A stretch of DNA of 64,000 bases from Rhinopithecus roxellana (GCF_007565055.1 NC_044558.1:83149444-83213443); one strand, 5' to 3'. Counted from the stretch's first letter, positions 29,379-40,288 are shown. The notes: generated from the sequence alone by a model not told the origin. Translations and numbers: made by a program.

Positions 29379-29688
29379 GCCAGGCGTGGTGGCTCATGCC
29401 TGTAATCCCAGCACTTTGGGAGGCCGAGGTGGGCGGATCACGAGGTCAAGAGATCAAGACCATCCTGGCCAACATGGTGAAGCCCCGTCTCTATTAAAAA
29501 TATGAAAAATTAGCCAGGCATGGTGATGGACGCCTGTAATCCCACCTACTTGGGAGGCTGAGGCAGGAGAATTGCTTGAACCTGGGAGGTGAAGGTTGCA
29601 GTGAACTGAGATCACGCCATTGTACTCCAGCCTGGGCAAAAAGATCTAAACTCCATCTCAAAAAAAATAAAAACCCAAAAAACGAAAC
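29379..29688 (+). mobile_element. Alu, full length
   Basis: GGCCAGGCGTGGTGGCTCATG head and AAAAAAAATAAAAACCC tail. Confidence 0.96.
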
Positions 29689-29696
29689 AGTTTTTT

Positions 29697-30088
29697 GGCC
29701 AGGTGTAGTGGCTCATGTCTGTACTCCCAGCCCTTTGGGAGACTAAGGCAGGAGGATCACTTGAGTCCAGGAGTTTGAGACTAGCCTGGGCAACACATTG
29801 AGACCCCTGTCTCTACAAAACCTTAAAAAAATTGGCTGAGTGTGACGGTACGTGCCTGTAGTTCCTCCTACTTGGGAGGCTGAGACAGGAGGATCTCTTG
29901 AACCCAGAAGATCTGATCCCAGGAGGCTGCAGTGAGCTGTATTCATACCACTGCACTCCAAGCTGGGCAATAGAGTGAGACCCTGTCTCAAAACAAAAAC
30001 AAAAACCCCAAAAACCAAACCACTGCGCTCCAAGCTGGGCAATAGAGTGAGACCCTGTCTCAAAAAAAAAAAAAACCCAAAAACCAAA
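29697..30088 (+). mobile_element. Alu, full length, with duplicated 3' end
   Basis: GGCCAGGTGTAGTGGCTCATG head. The last ~72 bp, from ACCACTGCACTCCAAGCTGG through the A/C-rich tail, is repeated at 29,947 and 30,019. Confidence 0.94.
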
Positions 30089-30319
30089 GTACACATATTA
30101 AAGTGCACTATTCAATCTAAATTAAAAAATAAAAATAATTTCAAAGAAGAGCGACCTCTTCAGGTTTCAATCAAGGGAACAGAGGGAGGCCTTTTTTTTT
30201 GTTGCTTGTAGGTTGTCAGACTGTAATTAGCCAACCTTGAATTTGGCTAGGACATCTGGGGTAATATCCTGGCCCTGGCACCAAGTACCAAGGAATCTTG
30301 GCCACAATTAGTAAAGAGC

Positions 30320-30345
30320 TTTTTTTTTTTTTTTTTTTTTTTTTT
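30320..30345. repeat. Isolated poly(T) run
   Basis: About 26 T without Alu text. Flanks GTAAAGAGC and GTAAATCTC are only weakly alike. Confidence 0.85.
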
Positions 30346-30409
30346 GTAAATCTCCATCTGCCACTTCCAGAAGGACAGATTCCACTAGCACTAACTCCAT
30401 GGATGGGTC

Positions 30410-30412
<3 letters not shown>

Positions 30413-30440
<28 letters not shown>

Positions 30441-30727
30441 GTGACGGAGTCTCGCTCTGCCGCCCAGGCTGGAGTGCAGTGGCCCGATCTCAGCTCACTG
30501 CAAGCTCCGCCTCCTGGGTTTACGCCATTCTCCTGCCTCAGCCTCCCGAGTAGCTGGGACTACAGGCGCCCGCCACCTCGCCCGGCTAGTTTGTTTTTTT
30601 GTATTTTTTAGTAGAGACGGGGTTTCACCATGTTAGCCAGGATGGTCTCGATCTCCTGACCTCGTGATCCGCCCGTCTCGGCCTCCCAAAGTGCTGGGAT
30701 TACAGGCTTGAGCCACCGCGCCCGGCT
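30413..30727 (-). mobile_element. AluY, Old World monkey type, with TSD
   Basis: T27-GTGACGGAGTCTCGCTCTGCC, GGTTTACGCC variant, ending GCCACCGCGCCCGGC. TGGGTCTACTTTTT on both sides. Confidence 0.97.
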
Positions 30728-30739
30728 GGGTCTACTTTT

Positions 30740-31328
30740 TAATTGTTTATTGTGGTTCAGCAGCAAAATCTTAAAAGTATGGTTTTCAAAAATCTTTGAA
30801 AAGAGGAAGTAGTCCTATTACAGAATCCCTATTGGGAACCCTCCCTGGTGTCTCTTACCCCGGGGAAGTGTATTCTCCTCTACCTCTTTGCAAGAATGCT
30901 AATGAGACTACAGGCAGACATTTTGCGGCCCTAATGTTTTCTATAAGCATAAGCTCTAGAATACTTCCGACTTGAATTAAGTAGTTTGGTGTTTGTTTGC
31001 TCCTTTGCTTGCTTCTGTCTAAGTATGGCTTGGATAGATCCCAGTTTAACTCTGCCCCTTTTTAACACTTGAAATTGCTGAGTCCTTGATTTATAATATC
31101 TTCTCCGAAGTTAAGGGCCAGAAGAAGAGCCAGATGTTCATGATGTGCAAATCATCCAGAATTTGCGTTTGATGTATAAAGGGAAGGCAATATAATGAGT
31201 CTTTTATTTTTTTTCCGTGATTCTAAAAATCTCTTCTTTTACTCAAGTATTGCAGTGAAATATTTGGCATATTTCCCCCCTCTTCTCAGGAAAGATAAGA
31301 GTCACTAGGGATGTTTTCCTGAAAATCT
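30740..31328. other. Unique stretch, no gene seen
   Basis: About 590 bp without a recognised repeat. No supported exon. Confidence 0.55.
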
Positions 31329-31630
31329 TTTTTTTTTTTTTTTTTTTGAGATGGAGTCTCACTCTGTCGCCCAGGCTGGAGTGCAGTGGCCGGATCTCAG
31401 CTCACTGCAAGCTCCGCCTCCTAGGTTTACGCATTCTGCTGCCTCAGCCTCCTGAGTAGCTGTGACTACAGGCCCCCGCCACCTCGCCTGGCTAGTTTTT
31501 TTGTATTTTTTAAGTAGAGTCGGGGTTTCACCGTGTTAGCCAGGACGGTCTCGATCTCCTGACCTCGTGATCTGCCTGTCTCGGCCTCCGAAAGTGTTGG
31601 GATTACAGGCTTGAGCCATGGCGCCTGGCC
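31329..31630 (-). mobile_element. AluY, Old World monkey type, with TSD
   Basis: GAGATGGAGTCTCACTCTGTC, GTGGCCGGATCTCAG, ending GCCATGGCGCCTGGCC. CCTGAAAATCTTTT on both sides. Confidence 0.96.
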
Positions 31631-31644
31631 CTGAAAATCTTTTA

Positions 31645-31976
31645 ATCAAGTCCTTTGACCTCTTGCATCCTCTCTAGCTGATCTACCCCGTATAATGACT
31701 TATTAAGACATTGTGTTCTAATACCTTAAAGCAGGAAGGAACCTATTTAGACTTTTCCTTTCTAGATTGTAGAATAAATAAACTTTATAAGCAGGGGGAT
31801 TTTTTTATAGCCTAAGTGAAAGAAAACTTATTTCCTGGGTTTCTGAAAAGTGGGTGTCTTTATTACATGAAACCGTATTACTAGTTTCTGTTGAAAGGGA
31901 TACGTAGCTTGCTTAGGTTGTCATCTTGAGAATCTAGTATTAGAGTCAAGTTTAGATTTTAGAAAATATTTTCCAG
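31645..31976. other. Unique stretch, no gene seen
   Basis: No recognised repeat or exon. Confidence 0.55.
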
Positions 31977-32278
31977 GCCGGGCGTGGTGGCTCAAGCCTG
32001 TAATCCCAGCACTTTGGGAGGCCGAGACGGGCGGATCACGAGGTCAGGAGATCGAGACCATCCTGGCTAACACGGTGAAACCCCGTCTCTACTAAAAAAT
32101 ACAAAAAACTAGCTGGGCGAGGTGGCGGGCGCCTGTAGTCCCAGCTACTCGGGAGGCTGAGGCAGGAGAATGGCATGAACCCGGGAGGTGGAGCTTGCAG
32201 TGAGCTGAGATCCGTCCACTGCACTCCAGCCTGGGTGACAGAGCAAAACTCCGTCTCAAAAAAAAAAAAAAAGAAAAG
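31977..32278 (+). mobile_element. AluY, Old World monkey type, with TSD
   Basis: GGCCGGGCGTGGTGGCTCAAG head, AACTAGCTGGGCGAGGTGG, GATCCGTCCACTGC. AAAATATTTTCCA on both sides. The only clear plus-strand copy of this lineage downstream of the CpG island. Confidence 0.96.
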
Positions 32279-32507
32279 AAAATATTTTCCAGTGAAGTTT
32301 TTTTTAGGGTCTCAGGTTTATTTTTTCTTTGTATATTAGTTTTAAGATGGGCGTTACATTTTAGTAACATGTTCTCTTAAAATATATGTGTTAATTGTAT
32401 AAATTATAAAATTTGCATAGATACAAAAACACAGAAAAAAGAAATTATCCATGATGCTACTGCCCAGAGGAATCTTTTTCATATTTTAGAGTATGTCCTT
32501 TCAGTCT

Positions 32508-32812
32508 TTTTTTTTTTTTTTTTTTTTAAGAGACGGAGTCTCACTCTGTCACCCAGGCTGGAGTGCAGTGACATGATCTTGACTCACTGCAACCTCCACG
32601 TCCCGGGTTCAAATGATTCTCCTGCCTCAGCCTCTTGAGTAGCTGGGATTACAAGCGCGTGCTACCACACCTGTCTAATGTTGGTATTTTTAGTAGAGAC
32701 GGGGTTTTGCCATGTTGGCCAGACTGGTCTCAAACTCATGACCTCATGAGATCTGCCCACCTCAGCCTTCCAAAGTGCTGGGATTACAGGGGTGAGCCAC
32801 CATGCCTGGCCT
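32508..32812 (-). mobile_element. Alu, full length
   Basis: T-run, AAGAGACGGAGTCTCACTCTG, ending GCCACCATGCCTGGCC. TCAGTCTT on both sides. Confidence 0.95.
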
Positions 32813-32833
32813 CAGTCTTATAAAAAAATTTTT

Positions 32834-33135
32834 GACCAGGTGCAGTGGCTCACTCCTGTAATCCCAGCACTTTGGGAGGCTGAAGAGGGTGGATCCCATG
32901 AGCTCAGGAGTTTGAGCTCAGGGCAACATGGCAAAACTCCGTCTCTACAAAAACAAAAGTTAGCTAGCGATAGTGGTGTGTACCTGTGGTCTCAGCTACT
33001 CAGGAGGCTGAGGTGGGAGGGTTCCTTGAGCCCAGCAGGTTGAGGCTGCAGTAAGCCATGATTGTGCCATTGCACTCCAGCTGGGGTGTCAGAGTGAGAC
33101 CCTATCTCTTAAAAAAAATAAAAAAAAAGAAGAAG
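32834..33135 (+). mobile_element. Alu, full length, old
   Basis: GACCAGGTGCAGTGGCTCACT head and A-rich tail with GAAGAAGAAAA. Confidence 0.94.
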
Positions 33136-33430
33136 AAAATAACTGGTTGTAGATAGTAAGTAGGAAAACTGCTAAGTATGCCAGTTTTTAAAGAAATAAC
33201 AGCTTTATTGAGATATAATTCATATGCCATACAGTTTACCAACTTAAAGTATACAATTCAGTGGTTTTTAGTATATTCACAGTTATGCACCCATCACCAT
33301 TATGAGTTTTATTATATTTTCATTTTTTTCCTTTTCTCCCAGTTGGAAAAGTAAGTTTTAGTATATTTTCGTCATCCCCAGAGGAAACCATGTATCCATT
33401 AGCAGTCACTCCTTATTCCTCCCAACTTTC

Positions 33431-33492
33431 CCAGCCCTAGGCAGGAGGCCAGGAGTTTGATGCCAGCCTGGGCAACATGGTAAATCTACTCT
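33431..33492 (+). mobile_element. Internal Alu fragment within L1M
   Basis: GGCAGGAGGCCAGGAGTTTG then CAGCCTGGGCAACATGG. No Alu ends and no tail. Confidence 0.8.
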
Positions 33493-33715
33493 CGCCTCTA
33501 CAGATTTGTTTATTCTGTACATTTCGTATAAAGGGAATTATACATTATGACTGGCTTCCTTCACTTAACATAGCATTTTCAAGGTTCCTCCATGTTGTGG
33601 CATGCATCTGCCCTTGATTCCTTTTTATGGTTGAGTAATATTCTGTTGTGTGGATACACCCCAAAACCACTTTGTGCGTTGTCATCACTTGATGAACCTT
33701 TGGATTGTTTCCACT

Positions 33716-33998
33716 TTTTTTTTTTTTTTTTTTTTTGAGACGGAGTCCCGCTCTGTCACCCAGGCTGGAGTGCAGTGGCCGGATCTCAGCTCACTGCAAG
33801 CTCCGCCTCCTAGGTTCACGCCATTCTCCTGCCTCAGCCTCCCAAGTAGCTGGGACTACAGGCGCCCACCACCTCTCCCGGCTAATTTTTTTGTATTTTT
33901 TAGTAGAGACGGGGTTTCACCGTGTTAGCCAGGATGATCTCGATCTCCTGATCTCGTGATCCGCCCGTCTCGGCCTCCCAAAGTGCTGGGATTACAGG
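33716..33998 (-). mobile_element. AluY, Old World monkey type, 5'-truncated
   Basis: T21 run, GAGACGGAGTCCCGCTCTGTC. Ends at GCTGGGATTACAGG and meets the next Alu poly(T) directly. Confidence 0.95.
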
Positions 33999-34298
33999 TT
34001 TTTTTTTTTTTTTTTTTTTGAGATGGAGTCTTGCTCTGTTGCCCAGGCTGGAGTGCAGTGGCACGATCTTGGCTCACTGCAAGCTCTGCCTCCTGGGTTC
34101 ACGCCATTCTCCTGCCTCCGCCTCCTGAGTAGCTGGGACTACAGGCGCCTGCCACCACGTCTGGCTAATTTTTCTATTTTTAGTAGAGATGGGGTTTCAC
34201 CGTGTTAGCCCGGTGATCTCAATCTCCTGACCTTGTGATCCACATGCCTCAGCCTCCCAAAGTGCTGGTATTACAGGTGTGAGCCCCTGTGCCTGGCT
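33999..34298 (-). mobile_element. Alu, Y-like, full length
   Basis: T21-GAGATGGAGTCTTGCTCTG to GAGCCCCTGTGCCTGGC. Confidence 0.95.
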
Positions 34299-34678
34299 CT
34301 TGTGTATAATTTTTTGTGTAGACATATGCTTGCTTTTATGTTGGGCCTATACCTAAGAGTATTTTAGAATTGCTGGGTCATATGCGAACTCTACCTTTTG
34401 AGGCATTGCAATACTGTTTTTCCAACTGGTTGTACCACCAGCAATCAATGAGGTTCACCTTGTCCAAATCCTCACCAGCATTTCTATGTCTTTTTGATTA
34501 TCGTAATCCTAGTGAATGCATAGTGTGGTATCTCATCGTGATTTTGATTTGTATTTACCTGGTGGCTAGTAATATTGAACATCCTTTCATGTGCTTTTTG
34601 GCCATTCGTATAGCTTCTTTGGAGAAACAAACCTGTTATCTTTTTTTTTTTTTTTTTTTACCTTCAAAATAGTATAAG

Positions 34679-34977
34679 GCTGGGCGCAGTGGCTCACACC
34701 TGTAATCCCAGCACTTTGGGAGGCTGAGGTGGGCAGATCACTTGAGGTCAGGAGTTCGAGACCAGTCTGGCCAACATGGCGAAACCCTGTCTCTGCTAAA
34801 AATACAAAAGTTAGCTGGGTGTGGTGACACGTGCCTGTAATCCCAGCTACTCAGGAGGCTGAGCCAGGAGAATCTCCTGAACCTGGGAGGCAGAGGTTGT
34901 GGTGAGCCAAGATCACGCCACTGCACTCCAGCCTGGGTGACAGAGCGAGGTTCCATCTAAAAAAAAAAAGAAAAAAA
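34679..34977 (+). mobile_element. Alu, full length
   Basis: GGCTGGGCGCAGTGGCTCACA head. Tail AAAAAAAAAAGAAAAAAAG runs into (GT)n. Confidence 0.96.
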
Positions 34978-35000
34978 GTGTGTGTGTGTGTGTGTGTGTA
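34978..35000. repeat. (TG)n microsatellite
   Basis: About 11 TG units at the end of an Alu tail. Confidence 0.95.
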
Positions 35001-35251
35001 CATACATAAATAAAAATAAATATAACTTTACAAAAGCAAAGTATAGAACAATGGTATGTTACCATTTGGAATGAAAATGGTATACAAAAGAATGCTTTAT
35101 CTTTTAGTTTCTATATTTAGCAGATATTTATGAAGCATCTTCTGTAGGGAGGTACTGGCCCAGACATTGGGGAACTTGAGTAAAACAGGCGTGTGTCCTG
35201 CTTCTCGAGGAAACTAGCTGTTAATGGAATGCAGATTAAGAGCAAGAAATC

Positions 35252-35547
35252 AGGCTGGGTGCAGTGACTCACACCTGTAATCCCAGCACTTTGGGAGGCC
35301 AAGGCAGGTGGATCACTTGAGGCCAGGAGTTCGAGACTAGCCTAGCCAACATAGCAAAACCCCATCTCTATTAAAAATACAAAAGATTAGCCAGGCATGG
35401 TGGTGCACATCTGTAATCTCAGCTACTTGGAAGGCTGAGGCAGGAGAATCACTTGAACCTGGGAGGTGGAGGTTGCAGTGAGCCAAGATCACACCAAGAT
35501 TGCACTCCAGCCTGGGTGACTGAGATTCTTTCTCAAAAAAAAAAATT
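35252..35547 (+). mobile_element. Alu, full length
   Basis: GGCTGGGTGCAGTGACTCACA head and A11 tail. Confidence 0.96.
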
Positions 35548-35559
35548 TGGTTCGGTTTC

Positions 35560-35695
35560 TTTTGGAAGATGGTACAGATTTCTTAACTTTCTGGAGTTCA
35601 GTTTTCTTACCTATAAATTGGGGAGAATAGCTGCTTCATATAGTTGTTGTGAAGATTAAGTGAATTTATTTGTGTAAAACTCAGTAAATGTTACA
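35560..35695 (+). mobile_element. MIR fragment
   Basis: CAGTTTTCTTACCTATAAAT ... TAGTTGTTGTGAAGATTAAG matches sense MIR. Confidence 0.72.
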
Positions 35696-35811
35696 ATTCT
35701 TCCCTGTAATCCCGGTGTCTTTCTGATCTCTTCAACCCCTCAATTTTATCCTTTTATTTCAATCAGAATGGGGGAAACACTTTTATTGGCATAGGAAATT
35801 AAAACCTTTTT

Positions 35812-36106
35812 TTCTTTTTTTTTTTGAGACTGAGTCTTGGTCTGTCGCCCAGGCTGGAGTGCAGTGGCGCAATCTCGGCTCACTGCACGCTCCGCCTCCC
35901 GGGTTCACGCCATTCCCCTGCCTCAGCCTCCGGAGTAGCTGGGACTACAGGCGCCCACCACCATGCCCAGCTAAATTTTTGTATTTTTAGTAGAGACAGG
36001 GTTTCACTGTATTAGCCAGGGTGGTCTCAATCTCCTGACCTCGTGATCCACCCGCCTTGGCCTCCCAAAGTGCTGGGATTATAGGCGTGAGCCACCACAT
36101 CTAGTC
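35812..36106 (-). mobile_element. Alu, Y-like
   Basis: TTTTTCTTTTTTTTTTTGAG to GCCACCACATCTAGTC. Confidence 0.95.
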
Positions 36107-36148
36107 TTAAAACCTTTCCTTACACCATTTTAGAAAGTGAATTTGAAA

Positions 36149-36296
36149 TGGCCCAGCGCAGTGGTTCATGCGGTGACTGAGGCAGTAGATTCGCTTGAAC
36201 CAGGGAGGCAGAGGTTGTAGTGAACCTAGATCGCACCATTGCACTCCAGCCTGGTGACACAGTGAGACTCTGTCAGAAAAAAAGAAAGAAAGAAAG
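36149..36296 (+). mobile_element. Alu with central deletion
   Basis: GGCCCAGCGCAGTGGTTCATG jumps to GACTGAGGCAGTAGATTCGC. Left head is fused to right arm; tail GAAAGAAAGAAAG. Confidence 0.9.
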
Positions 36297-36341
36297 TGAA
36301 TTTGAGTAAGAGTGTCTTGCAATTATTGAAGGGAACGTTTT

Positions 36342-36630
36342 TATTTTTTTTTGAGACGGAATTTTGCTCTTATTGCCTAGGCTGTAGTGCAATGGTGGGA
36401 CCTCGGCTCGCTGCAACCTCTACCTGCGGGGTTCAAGCGATTCTGCTGCCTCAGCCTCCAGAGTAGCTGGGATTACAGGTGCCTGCCACCACACCTGGAT
36501 AATTGTTTGCATTTTTAGTAGAGACAGGGTTTCACCATGTTGGCCAGGTTGAACTCCTGACCTCAGGTGGTCCACCTACCTCAGCCTCCCAAAGTGCTGG
36601 GATTACAGGAGTGAGCCACTATACCAGGCC
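36342..36630 (-). mobile_element. Alu, full length
   Basis: TTTTTTTTGAGACGGAATTTT to GCCACTATACCAGGCC. Confidence 0.95.
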
Positions 36631-36632
36631 AC

Positions 36633-36822
36633 TTTTTTTTTTTTTTTTTTTTTTTTTGAGATGGAGTCTTACTCTGTTGCCCGGACCGGAGTGCAGTGGC
36701 ACAATTTCAGCTCATTGCAACCTCCACCTTCTGGGTTCAAGCGATTCTCCTGCCTCAGCCTCTTGAGTAGCTGGGATTACAGGCGCCCACCTATGCCCAG
36801 CTAATTTTTTGTATTTTTATTT
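36633..36822 (-). mobile_element. Alu, 5'-truncated
   Basis: T24 run to the linker TTTTTTGTATTTTTATTTTA, where the next Alu begins. Confidence 0.92.
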
Positions 36823-37123
36823 TATTTTATTTTACTTTTGAGACAGAGTTAGTTTCACTCTTGTTACCCAGGCCGGAGTGCAATAGTGTGTTCTCGGCTC
36901 ACCACAGCCTCCGACTCCCGGGTTCAAGCAATTCTCCTGCCTTAGCCTCACAAGTAGCTGGGATGACAAGCATGTGCCACCACGCCTGGCTAATTTTGTA
37001 TTTTTAGTAGAGACGGGGTTTCACCATGTCGGCCAGGCTGGTCTCTTCCTGACCTCAAGTGATCTGGGTGGCCTTAGCCTCCCAGAGTGCTGAGATTACA
37101 GGTGTGAGGCATCGCACCTGGCC
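36823..37123 (-). mobile_element. Alu, full length
   Basis: TTTTATTTTATTTTACTTTTG tail to GGCATCGCACCTGGCC. Confidence 0.94.
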
Positions 37124-37361
37124 TAGAACTTTGAATTTGTGAGGATTTAAACATTCTGCACGGAAAAGCAACTCATGCTTTCCACGTCTAGTTGTGCCCT
37201 GCCACATTTAAGGCCATTTTGTGTGTCAGTTTTATTTTCCACAGTTAAAGATGGGGTTTTTCTTTTGGAAGGTCTGATAGAACTGCTGTGTGTCTGTATA
37301 GAAGTTTACTTAAACAGGTGAAAAATAACAAACACTGAAGTTAGGTTTTAAAATCCAAATG

Positions 37362-37670
37362 TGGTCGGGTGTGGTGGCCCACACCTGTAATCTCAGCACT
37401 TTGGGAGGCTGAGGCGGGTAGATCACTAGAGGTCAGGAGTTCAAGACCAGTCTGGCCAACATGGCAAAAGCCTGTCTCTACTAAAAATGCAAAAATTAGC
37501 TGGGGATGGTGGCGGGCACCTGTAATCCCAGCTGCTCGTGAGGCAGGAGAATCGCTTGAACCCGGGAGGCAGAGGTCGCAGTGAGCTGAGATTGAGCCAC
37601 TGCACTCTAGCCTGGGCAACAGAGTGAGACTCTGTCTTGGAAAAAAATAAAAAATAAAATAAAAAAATCC
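37362..37670 (+). mobile_element. Alu, full length
   Basis: GTCGGGTGTGGTGGCCCACAC head and AATAAAAAATAAAATAAAAA tail. Confidence 0.95.
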
Positions 37671-37777
37671 AAATGAAACCAATTCCTAGTTTCCACTTAC
37701 AGCATCTAAGGTGGTTGTACAGAAACTGTCTTATGGATTTGTGAGTAAATTTAGTAGACTGCTTCTCTTGAAATACA

Positions 37778-37804
37778 GACTGGGCGTGGTAACTCATGCC
37801 CGTA
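37778..37804 (+). mobile_element. Alu 5' stub
   Basis: ACTGGGCGTGGTAACTCATG followed at once by an A13 run and AT/GT repeats. Only about 25 bp of the Alu head remain. Confidence 0.75.
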
Positions 37805-37816
37805 AAAAAAAAAAAA

Positions 37817-37878
<62 letters not shown>

Positions 37879-37894
37879 ATATATATATATAATA
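37817..37894. repeat. Compound (AT)n(GT)n(AT)n microsatellite
   Basis: AT block, about 22 GT units, then AT block. Confidence 0.96.
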
Positions 37895-38193
37895 GGCTGG
37901 GCACGGTGATTTATGCCTGTAATCCCAGCACTTTGGGAGGCTGAGGTGGGCGGATCACTCGAGGCCAGGAGTTTGAGACCAGCCTGGTCAACATGGTGAA
38001 ACCTTGTCTCTACTAAAAATATAAAGATTAGCTGGGCGTGGTTGTGCAGACCTGTAATCCCAGCTACTTGGGAGGCTGAGGCTGGAGAATCCCTTGAGCC
38101 TGGGAGGCGGAGGTTGCAGTGAGCCAGGATCATGCCACCCTGGGTGACAGAGTGGAGATTCCATCTTAAAAAAATAATAAATAATAAAAAAAG
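37895..38193 (+). mobile_element. Alu, full length
   Basis: GGCTGGGCACGGTGATTTATG head and AATAATAAATAATAAAAAAAG tail. Confidence 0.95.
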
Positions 38194-38245
38194 AAATATA
38201 GCAAGGTGTCCTGTACTATTGTGAAAATAAAAACGTGGTTATAAG

Positions 38246-38360
38246 CTGGGCACAGTGGCTCATGCCTTTAATTCCAACACTTTGGGAGGCTGAGGCAGGA
38301 GGATCACTTGAGCCCAGGAGTTCAAGACCAGCCTGGGCAACATAGTCTCTTAAAAACAGG
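38246..38360 (+). mobile_element. Alu monomer fragment
   Basis: GCTGGGCACAGTGGCTCATGC head, breaking off at GGGCAACATAGTCTC. Confidence 0.88.
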
Positions 38361-38364
38361 ATAG

Positions 38365-38457
38365 GCTGGGCACAATGGCTTACGCCTGTAATCCCAGCAC
38401 TTTGGGAGGCCAAGGCAGGAGATCATGAGGTCAGGAGTTCGAGACCATCCTGGCTAC
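38365..38457 (+). mobile_element. Alu 5' fragment
   Basis: GGCTGGGCACAATGGCTTACG head, broken at CCATCCTGGCTAC and followed by a T18 run (38,458-38,475). Confidence 0.88.
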
Positions 38458-38570
38458 TTTTTTTTTTTTTTTTTGAGAAAAAAGTGTCTAAAAAAATGTG
38501 GTTATTTGTCCATTATCTCCCAAGACCTATAGCAACTATTAAATTTGCTCATTTGCAAAATAAAAGCAAA

Positions 38571-38849
38571 TTTTTTTTTTTTTTTTGAGACAGAGAATCA
38601 TTCTTGTCACCTAGGCCAGAGTGCAATGGTGTGATCTCTGCTCACTGCAACCTGTGCCTCCCGGGTTCAAGTGATTCTCCTGCCTCAGCCTCCCGAGTAG
38701 CTGGGATTATAGGTGCCCACCACCACGCCTGGCTAATTTTTTGTATTTTTAGTAGAGATGGGATTTTGCCATGTTGGTCAGGCTGGTCTTGAACTCCTGA
38801 CCTCAGATGATTTGCCTCGGCCTCCCAAAGTGCTGGCATTACAGGCAAG
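38571..38849 (-). mobile_element. Alu, 5'-truncated
   Basis: T15-GAGACAGAGAATCATTCTTG to CTGGCATTACAGGCAAG. Confidence 0.93.
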
Positions 38850-39060
38850 AAAGCTTTTATAAAGAGAAAAAAACCCAACCCAATATGAAAGACCTTGATT
38901 CTTTTAAGAGTTGTCTTTGTGCGCTTTTCTTATTCAGAGCAAACAGTTTTGGAATGCTTTTGCTTTTAGTGTGGGCCATTTCTCACTCTTTAAGGGGCGA
39001 GCAACAATATGCTTATTTTTTTCCTTTGTAAAGAATGGAAAAGGAAATCAATTATTATTA

Positions 39061-39408
39061 CTGTTTTTGAGACAGAGTCTCACCAAAAACTCTCCTTGTA
39101 GCACGTGGTCTCACTCTGTCTCAAAAGTAAAAACAAAAACAAACCCAAAAAACTCATCCAGGCTGGAGTGCAGTGACACAATCACAGCTCACTGCAGCCT
39201 CAGTGTCGCAGGCTCAGGTGATCCTCCTCCTTCAGCCTCCCAGATAGCTTGGACTGTGGGCACGCGACACCATACCTGGCTAGTTTTTGGTAGAGATGGG
39301 GTTTTGCCATGTTGCCCAGGTTGGTCTCAAACTCCTGGGTTCAAGTGATCTTCCTGCCTCAGCCTCCCAAAGTGCTGAGATTGCTGGTGTGAGCCACCTT
39401 GGCTGGGG
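39061..39408 (-). mobile_element. Alu, old, with ~70-bp extra sequence
   Basis: GTTTTTGAGACAGAGTCTCAC is followed by foreign text including GTCTCACTCTGTCTCAAAAG (39,085-39,158) before the body resumes at TCCAGGCTGGAGTGCAGTG. Confidence 0.85.
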
Positions 39409-39499
39409 AGATCAGTTTTAACTTGCTTTGAGATTGACTCTTTGATCTCACTGCTGTATATAATAATTCAGAAACATTTATTTATCAGTTAATGTTAGG

Positions 39500-39660
39500 G
39501 TTAGGAGCCTGGAGATTGGGGTTTTAGTTAAGTAAGTATGACCTTGACAAGTGATTTCACTTTTTAGAATCATTTTCTTGTTGATAAAATGAGGAAGTTG
39601 AACTAGATTGCTACAGTCTCTTCTGATTCTACAATTTTATGATGCTATATTAAGCACATT
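39500..39660 (+). mobile_element. MIR fragment
   Basis: TATGACCTTGACAAGTGATT ... CATTTTCTTGTTGATAAAAT matches sense MIR core. Confidence 0.7.
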
Positions 39661-40060
39661 GCTTCTTTTTGCACATTAGTATAATTGACTGCTGCCGACC
39701 CATTAAGTAAGTTCTTCTGGGAGATACTAGAGAGGCCTAGTAAGTTCAGCCCCTTTTAAGATCTGCGTCTAAGCTAGTGGTATGTGTTAGAATTATAAAG
39801 TCACAGGAATTTTGTAGAATTTTGTGTAAATGAGCAAAATAACCCAAATTATTCAGCTTTCCATGTTCCCTTAAAACATTTCTTTTTTTTGCAGATGGAG
39901 GAACATTGGGAGGCTCTTTATTTTCTGTGTGCTAAGTAGTAGGAATATAAATCTTCACTCAGACTGAGCTGTGCAAAGGCATTCATAATTGCAGGCAGTT
40001 GCATCAGAGTACAGAGTTCTATCTCTAAAAAAAAAAAAAAATTGTCTTATGTCCCAACCT
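39661..40060. other. Unique stretch, no supported exon
   Basis: An acceptor-like TTTCTTTTTTTTGCAG ends at 39,894, followed by ATGGAGGAACATTGGGAGGC, but the frame closes after 13 codons and no donor follows. Confidence 0.5.
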
Positions 40061-40069
40061 TCTCCCTGG

Positions 40070-40255
40070 GTTTTTTTTTTTGTTTTGTTTTTTTGTTTTT
40101 TTTTTTTTTTGAGACGGAGTCTTGCTCTGTCGCCCAGGCTGGAGTGCAGTGGCCGGATCTCAGCTCACTGCAAGCTCCGCCTCCCGGGTTTACGCCATTC
40201 TCCTGCCTCAGCCTCCCGAGTAGCTGGGACTACAGGCACCAGCCACCTCGCCCGG

Positions 40256-40288
<33 letters not shown>

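Larger units (their letters stand above)
33185..34638 (-). mobile_element. L1M fragment, broken by Alus
   Basis: TTTATTGAGATATAATTCAT, GTATACAATTCAGTGGTTTT, TTTCCAACTGGTTGTACCAC, GTGTGGTATCTCATCGTGAT. It extends from the 3' untranslated region into the end of the ORF2 region in antisense, with no intact frame. Two Alus at 33,716-34,297 interrupt it. Confidence 0.88.

Noticed and set aside
30320..30345. Second bare poly(T) insertion
   Set aside because: Flanks GTAAAGAGC and GTAAATCTC share only GTAAA, too short to claim a target duplication.
37441..38133. 230-codon minus-strand frame
   Set aside because: Two Alus joined through an AT/GT microsatellite (poly Thr-His). Not a gene.
39879..39940. 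Acceptor TTTCTTTTTTTTGCAG followed by ATGGAGGAACATTGG
   Set aside because: The frame closes after 13 codons and no donor follows.
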